DNA of 64,000 bases from CAYWPG01 sp964460035 (GTDB taxonomy: Bacteria; Pseudomonadota; Gammaproteobacteria; Nitrococcales; AK92), in the NCBI GenBank assembly GCA_964460035.1, contig CAYWPG010000014.1, positions 22,643-86,642 of the forward strand, in the 5' to 3' direction. The translations under genes and the position numbers were made by a program. Below are positions 1 through 7,892 of this stretch, piece after piece. Position 1 is the first letter of the stretch; the number at the start of each line of letters is the position of its first letter. The notes beneath the pieces were generated by a model. It did no database searches. It had not been told where the DNA came from and was given only the letters and a program-made list of their open reading frames with translations.

Positions 1-1110
1 CTGCTCAACAAAGCCGGCAGGACGGTCCGCATTCGGATCGGTCATGCCGTACAAGCCGAGTGGCTGGCTGGATTGGCACCCGAGGAGCTGCTGGCTTTGC
101 TGCGCCTGCGCTGCTATGCGCTGGCCGACACTCCCGGCCAGTCGGCTGCATGCGCCGGCGCGGAGCTAGCCCCTCCGGGCGACCCAACTGCCCTGGCAGC
201 CGAGGTAGCGGCCCTGAAGCCGTCGGCCTGCCTGCTCAGCCAGGGACCGCTAAGCGTTTATTGCGCCGATGCCCAGCAGATTCCGCAGCTGCTGCAAGAG
301 ATAGGCCGCTTGCGCGAAATTACGTTCCGTGCAGCCGGCGAAGGAACCGGCCGCAGCCGCGACATCGATCTGTACGATAGTTACTACCGGCATCTTTTCG
401 TGTGGAACCGAGAGCGCAAGGAAGTCGTCGGCGCCTATCGGCTGGGCGAAGCGGACCGCATCGTCGCCAAATACGGCCACAGACGCCTTTACACCCGCTC
501 CCTGTTCCACTACGGGCGTAATCTGCTCGGGCAGCTCAATCCCGCCCTGGAGCTTGGCCGCTCTTTCATTCGGCCAGAGTATCAGCGCCAATTCGCGCCG
601 CTACTGCTACTGTGGAAAGGCATAGGCGCGTTTGTAGCGGCCAATCCGCGCTACAAGGTCCTATTCGGGCCAGTAAGCATCAGCGCGGATTACGGCGACG
701 CGTCGCGGCAACTGATCGTGGATTTTCTGCGCGCTCACAACCAGCAGCCGGAACTTGCCCGGCAGGTGCGGCCGCGGCGCCGCTTCAAGAGCGCCGCAGC
801 ACTCAGAGCCGGCGCACTGCCTATCCCCAGCGACCTGGAGCAGGTATCGCGGCTGCTCGAACAGCTGGAACGCGATGGCAAGGGGATGCCGATCCTGCTG
901 CGACAGTATCTGAAGCTGGGCGGCAAAGTGCTGGGCTTCAATGTCGACCCGGCCTTCGCCAACGCGCTGGATGCGCTGATCATGGTGGACCTAACGCGCA
1001 CCGACCCCAAGGTGCTGGTCCGCTATATGGGCGAAGCGGGCGCGGCCCGGTTCCTCGCGTATCAGCGCACCGTGGGCGGTTTCGACACCGCAGCTGTGGC
1101 CGCTGGGTAA
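1..1110 (+). CDS. C-terminal part of an OlsB-like (hemolysin-type GNAT) acyltransferase, truncated by the window edge
   Basis: The reading frame is open from the first base, so the start lies upstream. The first visible residues (LLNKAGRTVRIRIGHAV) resemble the end of a PlsC acyltransferase domain. The rest looks like the Acetyltransf_5/OlsB family: an ELGRSF-type strand near residue 185 counted from base 1, an LLLWKGIGAF helix, a GPVSIS motif, and a conserved tail with LGGKVLGFNVDP and VDLTRTDP. By family knowledge, PlsC-OlsB fusions (OlsF type) make ornithine or related aminolipids by N-acylation followed by O-acylation at the inner membrane. The substrate here cannot be read from sequence. 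The last codons form one arm of a long hairpin shared with the convergent neighbour. Confidence 0.75.
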   Translation: MLNKAGRTVRIRIGHAVQAEWLAGLAPEELLALLRLRCYALADTPGQSAACAGAELAPPGDPTALAAEVAALKPSACLLSQGPLSVYCADAQQIPQLLQEIGRLREITFRAAGEGTGRSRDIDLYDSYYRHLFVWNRERKEVVGAYRLGEADRIVAKYGHRRLYTRSLFHYGRNLLGQLNPALELGRSFIRPEYQRQFAPLLLLWKGIGAFVAANPRYKVLFGPVSISADYGDASRQLIVDFLRAHNQQPELARQVRPRRRFKSAAALRAGALPIPSDLEQVSRLLEQLERDGKGMPILLRQYLKLGGKVLGFNVDPAFANALDALIMVDLTRTDPKVLVRYMGEAGAARFLAYQRTVGGFDTAAVAAG

Positions 1111-1132
1111 GAAACGCAGCGGCCACAGCTGC
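1090..1132. terminator. 16-bp perfect hairpin between convergent genes
   Basis: A perfect 16-bp stem (1090-1105 with 1117-1132) encloses an 11-base loop that contains the stop codon of the upstream acyltransferase gene. It ends 12 bases before the stop of the convergent CPBP gene. There is no U-run, so Rho-independent termination is only suggested. It could also stabilise both 3' ends. Confidence 0.5.
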
Positions 1133-1144
1133 CGGAGGCCTCGT

Positions 1145-1777
1145 TCAGAAGCTTTGGAAGGCGCTGTGAAAGAACTGTCCAGTGCCTATGGTGAAGATGA
1201 CGGCGCCGTACAAGCTATGCTCCAGCACCACCAGACGCAGCGATCCGCTCGCACGGTAGGTCTGGCTGAAGAACCAGCCGCCTATCAGCGTCAACGCGAC
1301 CGCCAGCACGTTGTCGAACACGATATGCAGCCAGGCGAAGGCGAGCGCGCTGCTAGCGATCCAGCCGTCGCGCCCCGCGAACAAGGCGCGGTAGCGTAAA
1401 CGATAAAAGTGGCGATAGATCAGCTCCTGCGGGTAGACCGAGAAAATCGGATAACTCACCAGCAACACTGCCCACAGGGTCGTGTGCCGTTGCGGCAGAT
1501 CGAACAGGCGCTCGGGCAGCAGCCATGCGATCGCTGCCAGCAGCGCTGCCGTACACACTCCGAAGCGGACCAGCATTGGTCCCAGCCAGGCCCGTTCCAG
1601 CGTTCGCAGCGGCCCCAGCCAATGCCGCCACGCGGCCCGCGGGCGACGCCCCCCGGCAACCAGCGCGGGTAGTGCAACCGCTGCCAACAAATAGGGCCAC
1701 CATGCCGGCGGCACCCACCAGCGCACAGCCAGCGGCCCCCCTACGAACACCACCACCCATTCGCTCCAGCGCCGCAT
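1145..1777 (-). CDS. CPBP family intramembrane glutamic endopeptidase
   Basis: The 210-residue protein has about five to six hydrophobic segments. It carries the CPBP/Abi signature: a QELIYRHFYR motif near residue 117 (EExxR-like, first Glu replaced by Gln), a FAWLH block with an Asn five residues after the His (LHIVFDN) near residue 150, and a C-terminal EHSLYG motif. The family includes CAAX-prenyl-protease-like membrane proteins. In bacteria the substrates are mostly unknown, with roles proposed in bacteriocin immunity or protein processing. The start is ATG with a purine-rich GAAAGAAG stretch just upstream. It converges on the acyltransferase gene and diverges from the LpxH-like gene. The physiological role is not inferable from context. 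Confidence 0.7.
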   Translation of the reverse strand: MRRWSEWVVVFVGGPLAVRWWVPPAWWPYLLAAVALPALVAGGRRPRAAWRHWLGPLRTLERAWLGPMLVRFGVCTAALLAAIAWLLPERLFDLPQRHTTLWAVLLVSYPIFSVYPQELIYRHFYRLRYRALFAGRDGWIASSALAFAWLHIVFDNVLAVALTLIGGWFFSQTYRASGSLRLVVLEHSLYGAVIFTIGTGQFFHSAFQSF

Positions 1778-2041
1778 TCTTCTTTCACGACCGCGGTTAA
1801 GTTGCTGCCTTCAGAAGTGGGGCCGTGTCACAGAAACGCCATTCCGGCGTCACCTGATTCTCATACGGCTTGCGCAGAGTAAGCGCATGCACCCGCTCGC
1901 CCATCCGATGCATGCGAGCGTCGGTGCAGGCCCCGAAGGTACAGGGAGGCCGATAAAGACTTTTCTCGGCGGCCCGGGAGTACTGACGGCGGCTATCTCC
2001 AATTGCCTATAGCGACCAAGCCTCGCTCACGGAGGTAGTTC

Positions 2042-2848
2042 ATGAGCACACTGACGACCCTGCCCAGCCGGCGCTATAGAACGGTGTTCATTTCCGATGT
2101 TCACCTGGGCTATCGAGGCTGCGCGGCGGACCACCTGCTCGACTTCCTGACCCGAACACAGTGCGAGCAGCTCTATCTGGTTGGCGATATTTTCGATATC
2201 TGGGAGATGCAGCGCCGCGGGCTGTACTGGCCCAAGAGCCACAGTGACGTTGTCAGGGCCATCCTGCGCAAAGCCGCGAACGGCACCCGCGTGATCTACA
2301 TCCCGGGCAATCACGACGAACTGCTGCGCGAGTACGTTGGCGCTCATGTGCTGGGCGTGGAGATTCGCCGCAACGCCATACACCGCACAGCCGACGGGCG
2401 GCGCCTGCTGGTCACCCACGGCGATGAATTCGACGCCGCGGTACAAGCAAGCCGGTTCATCGCCCGCATGGGGAGCCGAATGTACGACCAGCTGCTGCGA
2501 CTGAACTACCAACTCAATGCGCTGCGGCGGCGGCTTGGCTTCGCGCCCTGGTCGCTTGCAAGCCATATCAAGAACAGGGTCAAGAACGCGGTGGCCTACA
2601 TCGAAAGTTTCGAACGCGCAGCGGCGCACGAAGCACGTCGCCACCAGGTCGACGGCTTGATCTGCGGCCACATACACAGTCCGCGGATCGCCGAGTTCGA
2701 TGGTGTCCTGTACTGCAACGACGGCGACTGGGTGGAGAGCTGCAGCGCGCTGGCGGAGCGCCACGACGGCAGCCTGGTGCTAGTGGACTGGCTGCAGGAA
2801 GGCGCTGCCACGGATGTTCGGACCGCCCCGGAGGTGCAGGCGGCGTGA
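2042..2848 (+). CDS. LpxH-like UDP-2,3-diacylglucosamine diphosphatase family metallophosphoesterase
   Basis: This is a 268-residue calcineurin-like phosphoesterase with the full metal-binding set: ISDVHLG (about residue 18), GDIFDIW (about 47), GNHDE (about 83), THGDEFD (about 122) and GHIHSP (about 202). True LpxH usually has GNRD. The GNHD form belongs to the paralogous group often paired with a glycosyltransferase, so a lipid or sugar-nucleotide phosphatase is as likely as lipid A LpxH. The start ATG follows GGAGG with 6-base spacing. Its stop overlaps the GTG start of the next gene (gtga), so the two are probably translationally coupled. Confidence 0.8.
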   Translation: MSTLTTLPSRRYRTVFISDVHLGYRGCAADHLLDFLTRTQCEQLYLVGDIFDIWEMQRRGLYWPKSHSDVVRAILRKAANGTRVIYIPGNHDELLREYVGAHVLGVEIRRNAIHRTADGRRLLVTHGDEFDAAVQASRFIARMGSRMYDQLLRLNYQLNALRRRLGFAPWSLASHIKNRVKNAVAYIESFERAAAHEARRHQVDGLICGHIHSPRIAEFDGVLYCNDGDWVESCSALAERHDGSLVLVDWLQEGAATDVRTAPEVQAA

Positions 2849-3882
2849 GAATCGCGATCGTTACCGATGCGTGGAAACCACAGGTCAATGGGGTGGTGAC
2901 CACGCTCACCCATGTGGGCGAGTGCCTGGCACGGGCCGGACATACCATCCGTTTCATCACTCCGCTGGATTTTCGCACTGTGCCCTGTCCGACTTATCCG
3001 GAGATTGGGCTGGCGCTTCGGCCCGGTTCCAAACTGCGCGCGTTGCTGGATGCCTTCGCGCCGGAATGCATCCACATCGCCACCGAGGGCCCTCTGGGCT
3101 GGGCCGCCAGGGCGTACTGCCTGCGGCGCGGTTTGCCGTTCACCAGCGCCTATCACACGCAATTCCCTCAATACCTGCGCTTGCGGGCCCCTATTCCGCT
3201 GCGCCTGAGCTACGCCCTGCTGCGCCGCTTTCACAATGCCGCGGCCCGCACGCTGGTCGCTACGCAATCGGTATACGATGAGCTCAGCGAGCGCGGCTTT
3301 CGAAACCTCGTGCTGTGGCCGCGTGGCGTAGATGCGTCCGTGTTCAAACCCTACGACAAGGCGTTCCTCCCGGACCCGCGCCCCATCGCGCTTTATGTGG
3401 GTCGGGTGGCAGTGGAGAAAAACATCGAGGCTTTTCTGCGTCTCTCCTTACCGGGCACCAAGATCGTGGTCGGCGACGGACCGGATCTGGAGCGTTTGCG
3501 CAGCCAGTACCCGCAGGTACGATTCGTCGGCTACCGCCGCGGCAAAGAGCTTGCCCGCTACTACGCCGCCGCGGATCTGTTCGTATTTCCCAGCCGCACG
3601 GACACGTTCGGCTTGACCATGCTGGAGGCTATGGCCTGCGGCATTCCGGTCGCCGCCTACCCGGTTACCGGGCCTAAGGATGTGGTTCAGGACGGACTTA
3701 CCGGTGCCTTGGACGAGGATCTGGAACGGGCCTGCCGGCGCGCTCTGGAGCTGGATCCGAGCCATGCGCTGTCCTACGCCCGCAGCCGTAGCTGGGATGC
3801 TTGCGCGGCAACGCTGCTGGAGCACCTTGTTCCGCTTCACTCAAACCGCACCGGCTTGCAAACGCCGGCCCCCGGCCGCTAA
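2845..3882 (+). CDS. GT4-family glycosyltransferase (mannosyltransferase-like)
   Basis: The 345-residue GT-B enzyme has an N-terminal acceptor domain with the GVVTTLTHVGECLARAGH segment near residue 14. The donor domain carries ALYVGRVAVEKN near residue 180 and an EX7E-type region (FPSRTDTFGLTMLEAMACGIPVA) near residue 250. This matches retaining GT4 enzymes related to GDP-mannose-dependent alpha-mannosyltransferases (MgtA/PimB-like). It starts with GTG overlapping the stop of the LpxH-like gene. The pair recurs in proteobacteria (family knowledge), suggesting synthesis of a glycolipid whose intermediate is dephosphorylated by the upstream enzyme (inference). The acceptor is unknown. Confidence 0.8.
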   Translation: MRIAIVTDAWKPQVNGVVTTLTHVGECLARAGHTIRFITPLDFRTVPCPTYPEIGLALRPGSKLRALLDAFAPECIHIATEGPLGWAARAYCLRRGLPFTSAYHTQFPQYLRLRAPIPLRLSYALLRRFHNAAARTLVATQSVYDELSERGFRNLVLWPRGVDASVFKPYDKAFLPDPRPIALYVGRVAVEKNIEAFLRLSLPGTKIVVGDGPDLERLRSQYPQVRFVGYRRGKELARYYAAADLFVFPSRTDTFGLTMLEAMACGIPVAAYPVTGPKDVVQDGLTGALDEDLERACRRALELDPSHALSYARSRSWDACAATLLEHLVPLHSNRTGLQTPAPGR

Positions 3883-3952
3883 ATCCGCCCCGTCACGGCA
3901 GCGCCGGCATACCTCCCGCCGTGGCGCGGCGGGCGCAAGGCACAAGCACGTG

Positions 3953-4993
3953 CTAGTGAAGGCTCAACAGCAGCAGCGAGAAATAGTCCTGTGGAGCAAG
4001 ATAATGGGCTTGGAGCCGCAGCCGGACCGCGGCGAGCAGCTGCGCCAGGCGCGTCTGCGTATATTTCTGGCTGATTTCCGTGAGCAGCCGCTCGCCTGCC
4101 TCGAAGCGGTAGCGCCTATTCAAGGCCCGCAGCGAAACCTCGTGCGTCTGGCGGGCGACCAAATACATTTCTATGCGCTCCGCCCGCGGGTTGTACAGCG
4201 CCTGATGGGAAAAGCGGTCGCGGTCGAAGTCGCCGGCCAGCTCGCGATTGATCACGTTCAGCAGATTGAGATTGAACTCCGCCGTCACGCCGGCGGCATC
4301 GTTATACGCCTCATGTAGCACCTGCCCGTCCTTGACCCGATCCACCCCCAGCAACAAGGCATCTTCGGGCCGCATCAGCGCGCGCACCTCCAGCAAGAAC
4401 CGCACCGCCTCGCCCGGCATGAAGTTGCCCAGCGTTCCCCCTAGAAACAAGAACAGCCGCCGTCCTGCCGGCTGCGGCAAAGCCGCCAGTCCCGCCCCGT
4501 AATCGCCCACCAGAGCGGTAACGCCTAGCCAAGGGTAGGCCGTCACGAGTTCCTCGGCGGTGGCGCGCAGAGTCTCCTCGCATACGTCCAGCGGCCAGTA
4601 ATGAGGCCTGCTGTCCGCCGCATCGGCGGCATCGAGCAGCAGGCGCGTCTTGCGCGATGTGCCGCTTCCCAGCTCGATGATGTGGTCGGGGCGCACGCGC
4701 GCGATGATCTCGGCCGAATGTTCGCGCAGCAACGCCGCCTCGCAGCGCATCGGATAGTACTCGGGCGTATCGCAGATCCGATCGAACAAGCGCGAACCCA
4801 GCGCATCGTAGAAGTACTTGGACGGCAGAGCCCGTGGCCGGGTCGCGAATCCCAGCGCTACATCCTCTGCCAGCGAGGGCACGCGTCGGGCGGATTCGAG
4901 GCGGCGGCAGCGGTAGCGGCCGCTAGCCAATACCTGCGCCGATGCCGCGTGAATATGCCGATTCGTGGACCCCATCTGTACCCCCGTTGTCAT
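3953..4993 (-). CDS. egtD: L-histidine N-alpha-methyltransferase (ergothioneine biosynthesis)
   Basis: EgtD trimethylates the alpha-amino group of histidine with three SAM to give hercynine, the first step to ergothioneine. The 346-residue protein shows the family hallmarks: LPSKYFYDALGSRLFD near residue 57, the SAM-binding IELGSGTSRKTRLLLDA near residue 105, FLGGTLGNF near residue 180, and an EFNLNLLNVINREL substrate-binding segment near residue 240. Two starts are possible: the ATG used here, or an ATG 18 bases downstream (4975) preceded by a G-run. The gene diverges from egtC-egtB with about 90 bases between starts, so one shared promoter region probably drives the whole pathway. Confidence 0.93.
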   Translation of the reverse strand: MTTGVQMGSTNRHIHAASAQVLASGRYRCRRLESARRVPSLAEDVALGFATRPRALPSKYFYDALGSRLFDRICDTPEYYPMRCEAALLREHSAEIIARVRPDHIIELGSGTSRKTRLLLDAADAADSRPHYWPLDVCEETLRATAEELVTAYPWLGVTALVGDYGAGLAALPQPAGRRLFLFLGGTLGNFMPGEAVRFLLEVRALMRPEDALLLGVDRVKDGQVLHEAYNDAAGVTAEFNLNLLNVINRELAGDFDRDRFSHQALYNPRAERIEMYLVARQTHEVSLRALNRRYRFEAGERLLTEISQKYTQTRLAQLLAAVRLRLQAHYLAPQDYFSLLLLSLH

Positions 4994-5083
4994 GTGGCGC
5001 GCGAACCCCTAACCTTCAGAGAAAGTAGGGGCAGCTACAACCTGAGCAAACGCTTTCCACCAACGACATCAGGAACTGCAGCC

Positions 5084-5863
5084 GTGTGTCGTCTAGCCGC
5101 CTATCTGGGCCCACCGATTCTGCTGGAGCAGTTCCTGCTGCGCCCGGTGCACAGCCTGGTCCAGCAAAGCTGGCGGCCGCGCGAGATGAACACGGCGCTG
5201 ATGAACGCCGACGGCTTCGGCATAGGCTGGTTCGATGACGATGAGCGGCCTGCCGCGTACCGCCTGACCCACCCCATCTGGTCGGACACCAACCTGCACC
5301 ACCTGGGGCGCAGTCTCCGCCGCCCGCTGTGGCTGGCCTATGTGCGCAGCGCCACCGAAGGCTTCGGCACGGGGCTGGTCAATACCCAGCCGTTCATGGA
5401 CGACGAACTGGTGTTTCTCCATAACGGCTTCATCGCGCCGTTCGCCGAGCGGGTACGCGGGCTCATGCGGCGTTGGCTGTTGCCCGAGCTGGAAGCGGGC
5501 ATCCACGGCAGCACCGACTCCGAATATGTGTTCGCCTGCTTGCGGCAGCTGTATCAGGAAGATGCGGACGTCTCACTGGAGGAGGCGATTCGGCGGTTGA
5601 GCCGGCAACTGGAGCGCTGGCTGGATACGGAGACGATGCTGCTCAATCTCGCGATCAGCGACGGGCGGCGCATCTACGCCCTGCGTCACGCTGTAGGTGC
5701 CGATTGCCCCAGCCTGTACTACACCACCGATGACGATCTCTTCCCGGGCGGCCAGGTAGTGGCATCCGAGCCATTGACGGAATCCGAATACTGGCGACCG
5801 TTGCCCCCGGGGCATCTTTTGGTCCTCGACCCTGACGAGCCACCATCGCTCACGCCGCTGTGA
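5084..5863 (+). CDS. egtC: Gamma-glutamyl hercynylcysteine S-oxide hydrolase (class II glutamine amidotransferase fold)
   Basis: EgtC removes the glutamate from gamma-glutamyl-hercynylcysteine sulfoxide. The start is fixed by the N-terminal nucleophile: GTG-TGT-CGT encodes MCRLAAYLG, so Cys2 becomes the catalytic residue after Met removal. AGGAA lies 8 bases upstream. An in-frame extension runs back into egtD on the other strand but has no family resemblance. Other Ntn-amidotransferase features are NADGFGIGWF near residue 43, HNGFIAPF near residue 114 and STDSEYVFACL near residue 145. The 259 residues fit the family. The stop overlaps the GTG of egtB (gtga). Presence of EgtC implies that the neighbouring EgtB uses gamma-glutamylcysteine. 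Confidence 0.9.
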   Translation: MCRLAAYLGPPILLEQFLLRPVHSLVQQSWRPREMNTALMNADGFGIGWFDDDERPAAYRLTHPIWSDTNLHHLGRSLRRPLWLAYVRSATEGFGTGLVNTQPFMDDELVFLHNGFIAPFAERVRGLMRRWLLPELEAGIHGSTDSEYVFACLRQLYQEDADVSLEEAIRRLSRQLERWLDTETMLLNLAISDGRRIYALRHAVGADCPSLYYTTDDDLFPGGQVVASEPLTESEYWRPLPPGHLLVLDPDEPPSLTPL

Positions 5864-7005
5864 CCGCAACGGCACTTGCCCAGCTAGCCGCAACCCAAGC
5901 CGCGCTACGCGCGCTGATCGCCCCCTTGCCCGCCACGCTACTCTCCCGCCAACCCCACCCGGATCTGAGCCCGCTAGGTTGGCATATCGGCCATTGCGTG
6001 GTTATCGAAATCTTCTGGATACGAGAGCAACTCCTGGGCCAAGCCGGGGCTGCGGCGCCCTGGAAAAGGCTTTACTTCCCCGATCTCTCGGTCAAACAGG
6101 CTCGCGGCGCGGCTTTGCCGGGCAAAAACGAGCTGCTCGACTGGGCTGTGCGCGCACAAGCGGAAAACCTGGCCCTTCTCAGCGAACGCGGGAGCGGCGA
6201 GCATTTCTTGCTCGAGGATGCGTATCTGCCGCGCTTTCTCACTCGGCATCACGCGCAGCACCTGGAGACCATGCGCATGGGGCTGGCGCAGTTCGCACTG
6301 CAGCAGCATCGCCAGGCTCTACCCGAGCTTGAGCCGCACGTAAGCGAACCTTCCACCCAGTCCACCGTCGAGCTCGCTGAGGGAAGCTACGCGGTGGGCC
6401 AGGACCGGCGCATTTTCGATAACGAGGGGCCGGCACGCGAAGTACGGCTGCTTGGCTGCCGACTGGGCCTGCGCCCGGTAAGCAACGCCGAATACCTGGG
6501 CTTCATGGAGGCTGACGGTTATCGGCGCCCCGAGCTGTGGTCGCCGGCAGGCCAGACGTGGCTGGCGGCCAGCGGCGCGCGTGCGCCGGCATTCTGGCGC
6601 AAGGCCGATAGGCACTGGTATCAGGTCACCCCCGAGGGCCCACAACCGCTTTGCGCGGCTGAGCCGGTTTGCGGGCTCAGCGGATTCGAGGCCGAAGCGT
6701 TCGCGCGCTGGGCCGGCGGCCGGCTGCCGCATGAATACGAGTGGGAAGCCGCCGCGAGACAGGGCCTGATGGAGCAAGTCGGCCATGTGTGGGAGTGGTG
6801 CAGCAACCGCTTCCATCCCTACCCCGGCTTTCGAGCTTTCCCGTATGAGCGCTACTCGCTGCCCTGGTTTGACGGCGCCCATTACGCCTTACGAGGCGGC
6901 AGCCGCTACACCGAGCCCTGCATCCGCTACCCGAGCTTCAGGAACTTTTACACGCGCGACAAGCGGCACGTTTTCGCCGGCTGCCGGCTCGCTTACGACA
7001 CCTGA
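5860..7005 (+). CDS. egtB: Hercynine oxygenase / ergothioneine sulfoxide synthase (DinB + FGE-sulfatase fold)
   Basis: EgtB is a non-haem iron enzyme that couples hercynine to a thiol with O2. The N-terminal DinB-like domain has PLGWHIGH (His45 a probable ligand) and the HxxxHxE motif at residues 130-136. The C-terminal SUMF1/FGE-like domain has GGRLPHEYEWEAAAR, GHVWEWCSNRFHPYPGF and the tail ALRGGS...RNFYTRDKR...FAGCRLA. At 381 residues it is shorter than mycobacterial EgtB because the linker between EWEAAARQG and GHVWEW is only about five residues. Such compact forms also occur among selenoneine synthases (SenA), but adjacency to egtC and egtD favours ergothioneine. The 3' end overlaps the convergent acyltransferase gene by 13 bases. 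Confidence 0.88.
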   Translation: MTATALAQLAATQAALRALIAPLPATLLSRQPHPDLSPLGWHIGHCVVIEIFWIREQLLGQAGAAAPWKRLYFPDLSVKQARGAALPGKNELLDWAVRAQAENLALLSERGSGEHFLLEDAYLPRFLTRHHAQHLETMRMGLAQFALQQHRQALPELEPHVSEPSTQSTVELAEGSYAVGQDRRIFDNEGPAREVRLLGCRLGLRPVSNAEYLGFMEADGYRRPELWSPAGQTWLAASGARAPAFWRKADRHWYQVTPEGPQPLCAAEPVCGLSGFEAEAFARWAGGRLPHEYEWEAAARQGLMEQVGHVWEWCSNRFHPYPGFRAFPYERYSLPWFDGAHYALRGGSRYTEPCIRYPSFRNFYTRDKRHVFAGCRLAYDT

Positions 7006-7778
7006 GCGGCAGCGCGGCTGGTCATGGCAGGACGCCCCTGGCTGATGGCTGCCTGCGCTGCACGCGCCAGCTCGGAACGTCCGCGGCCAGCGCTCTCCAG
7101 GGGGGCGAGGACATGCAGCCGTGCCTCCAGTGCCGGTAACGCGGCAAGCCGCCATACATGCTTATGGATTGGCACATCATCGACGAACGCCGCTTCGCTG
7201 CTAAGAGAGCCGTCGGTTCTATGGTAGGAAATAGCGATGGGCTGCACCGGCGCCCCACTGTCGATGGCGGCCTGAAACAGCCGCGCCTTGAACGGCAGCA
7301 AGGCCTGCCCATCACTGGTAGTACCCTCGGGGAAGAACAGCACCCGCTCGCCGCTCTGCAAGCGTTGCCGCATCGTGTCGCTGGCCACAGCCGCCGCATC
7401 GCGGCCGCCGCGGGCGATGAACAGCGTGCCCAAATCCGCGGCAATGCCTCCCACCAAAGGCCAGCGGCGTACCTCGGCCTTACTCAGAAATGCGACCGGG
7501 CAGAGCGCGGCAACGCACACGATGTCCAGCCAGGATATATGATTCGCGACCAGCAGAGCCGGCGCTGGCACCAGCTCAGCGCCGGTGACTGTCACCCGCA
7601 CGCGAAATATGGCGCACAGCCAGCGGCAAGCGCAGACCTGCGCGCGTCGCGCCGCGCCACCGTACCACGGCAGGCCGCGCCGACGATCCCACCACGAAGC
7701 GATACGCACCCACCCCGCGGCGAACACCACCAGCAATATGACCAGCACGAAACGACTGAACGCACGGAGTAAGTGCAT
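6993..7778 (-). CDS. 1-acyl-sn-glycerol-3-phosphate acyltransferase family protein (PlsC-like)
   Basis: This is a membrane-anchored lysophospholipid acyltransferase. One N-terminal transmembrane segment (FVLVILLVVFAAGWV) precedes the acyltransferase motifs NHISWLD (HX4D catalytic motif) and FPEGTTSDG (motif III). The family transfers acyl chains to lysophosphatidate or related lysolipids. The chosen ATG gives MHLLRAFSRF and has AGGA close upstream. An in-frame ATG 69 bases earlier (7847) would add a basic N-terminus without family resemblance. It converges with egtB, overlapping by 13 bases. Whether this is the housekeeping PlsC or an accessory paralogue (for example an OlsA-type enzyme) cannot be decided here. 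Confidence 0.82.
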   Translation of the reverse strand: MHLLRAFSRFVLVILLVVFAAGWVRIASWWDRRRGLPWYGGAARRAQVCACRWLCAIFRVRVTVTGAELVPAPALLVANHISWLDIVCVAALCPVAFLSKAEVRRWPLVGGIAADLGTLFIARGGRDAAAVASDTMRQRLQSGERVLFFPEGTTSDGQALLPFKARLFQAAIDSGAPVQPIAISYHRTDGSLSSEAAFVDDVPIHKHVWRLAALPALEARLHVLAPLESAGRGRSELARAAQAAISQGRPAMTSRAAAQVS

Positions 7779-7892
7779 GTTCCTGGACTGTTCCCTCGAA
7801 GCGCGTAGCAGGCGAGCAAGCTTGCCTACTCCACTGCCTGCTCGCAAGCCCGCGGATGCCAGCGACCGCTAGCGCAGAACAACAGCCAGGAA

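Noticed and set aside
4601..5083. In-frame extension upstream of egtC
   Set aside because: It lies antisense to egtD, and EgtC must begin with Met-Cys so that Cys2 is the catalytic nucleophile. A ribosome-binding site fits the GTG at 5084.
2845..7005. Possible selenoneine (senABC) cluster, given a glycosyltransferase and an EgtB/SenA-like enzyme close together
   Set aside because: The glycosyltransferase is coupled to an LpxH-like gene, no selenophosphate synthetase gene is present, and egtC and egtD flank the EgtB gene.
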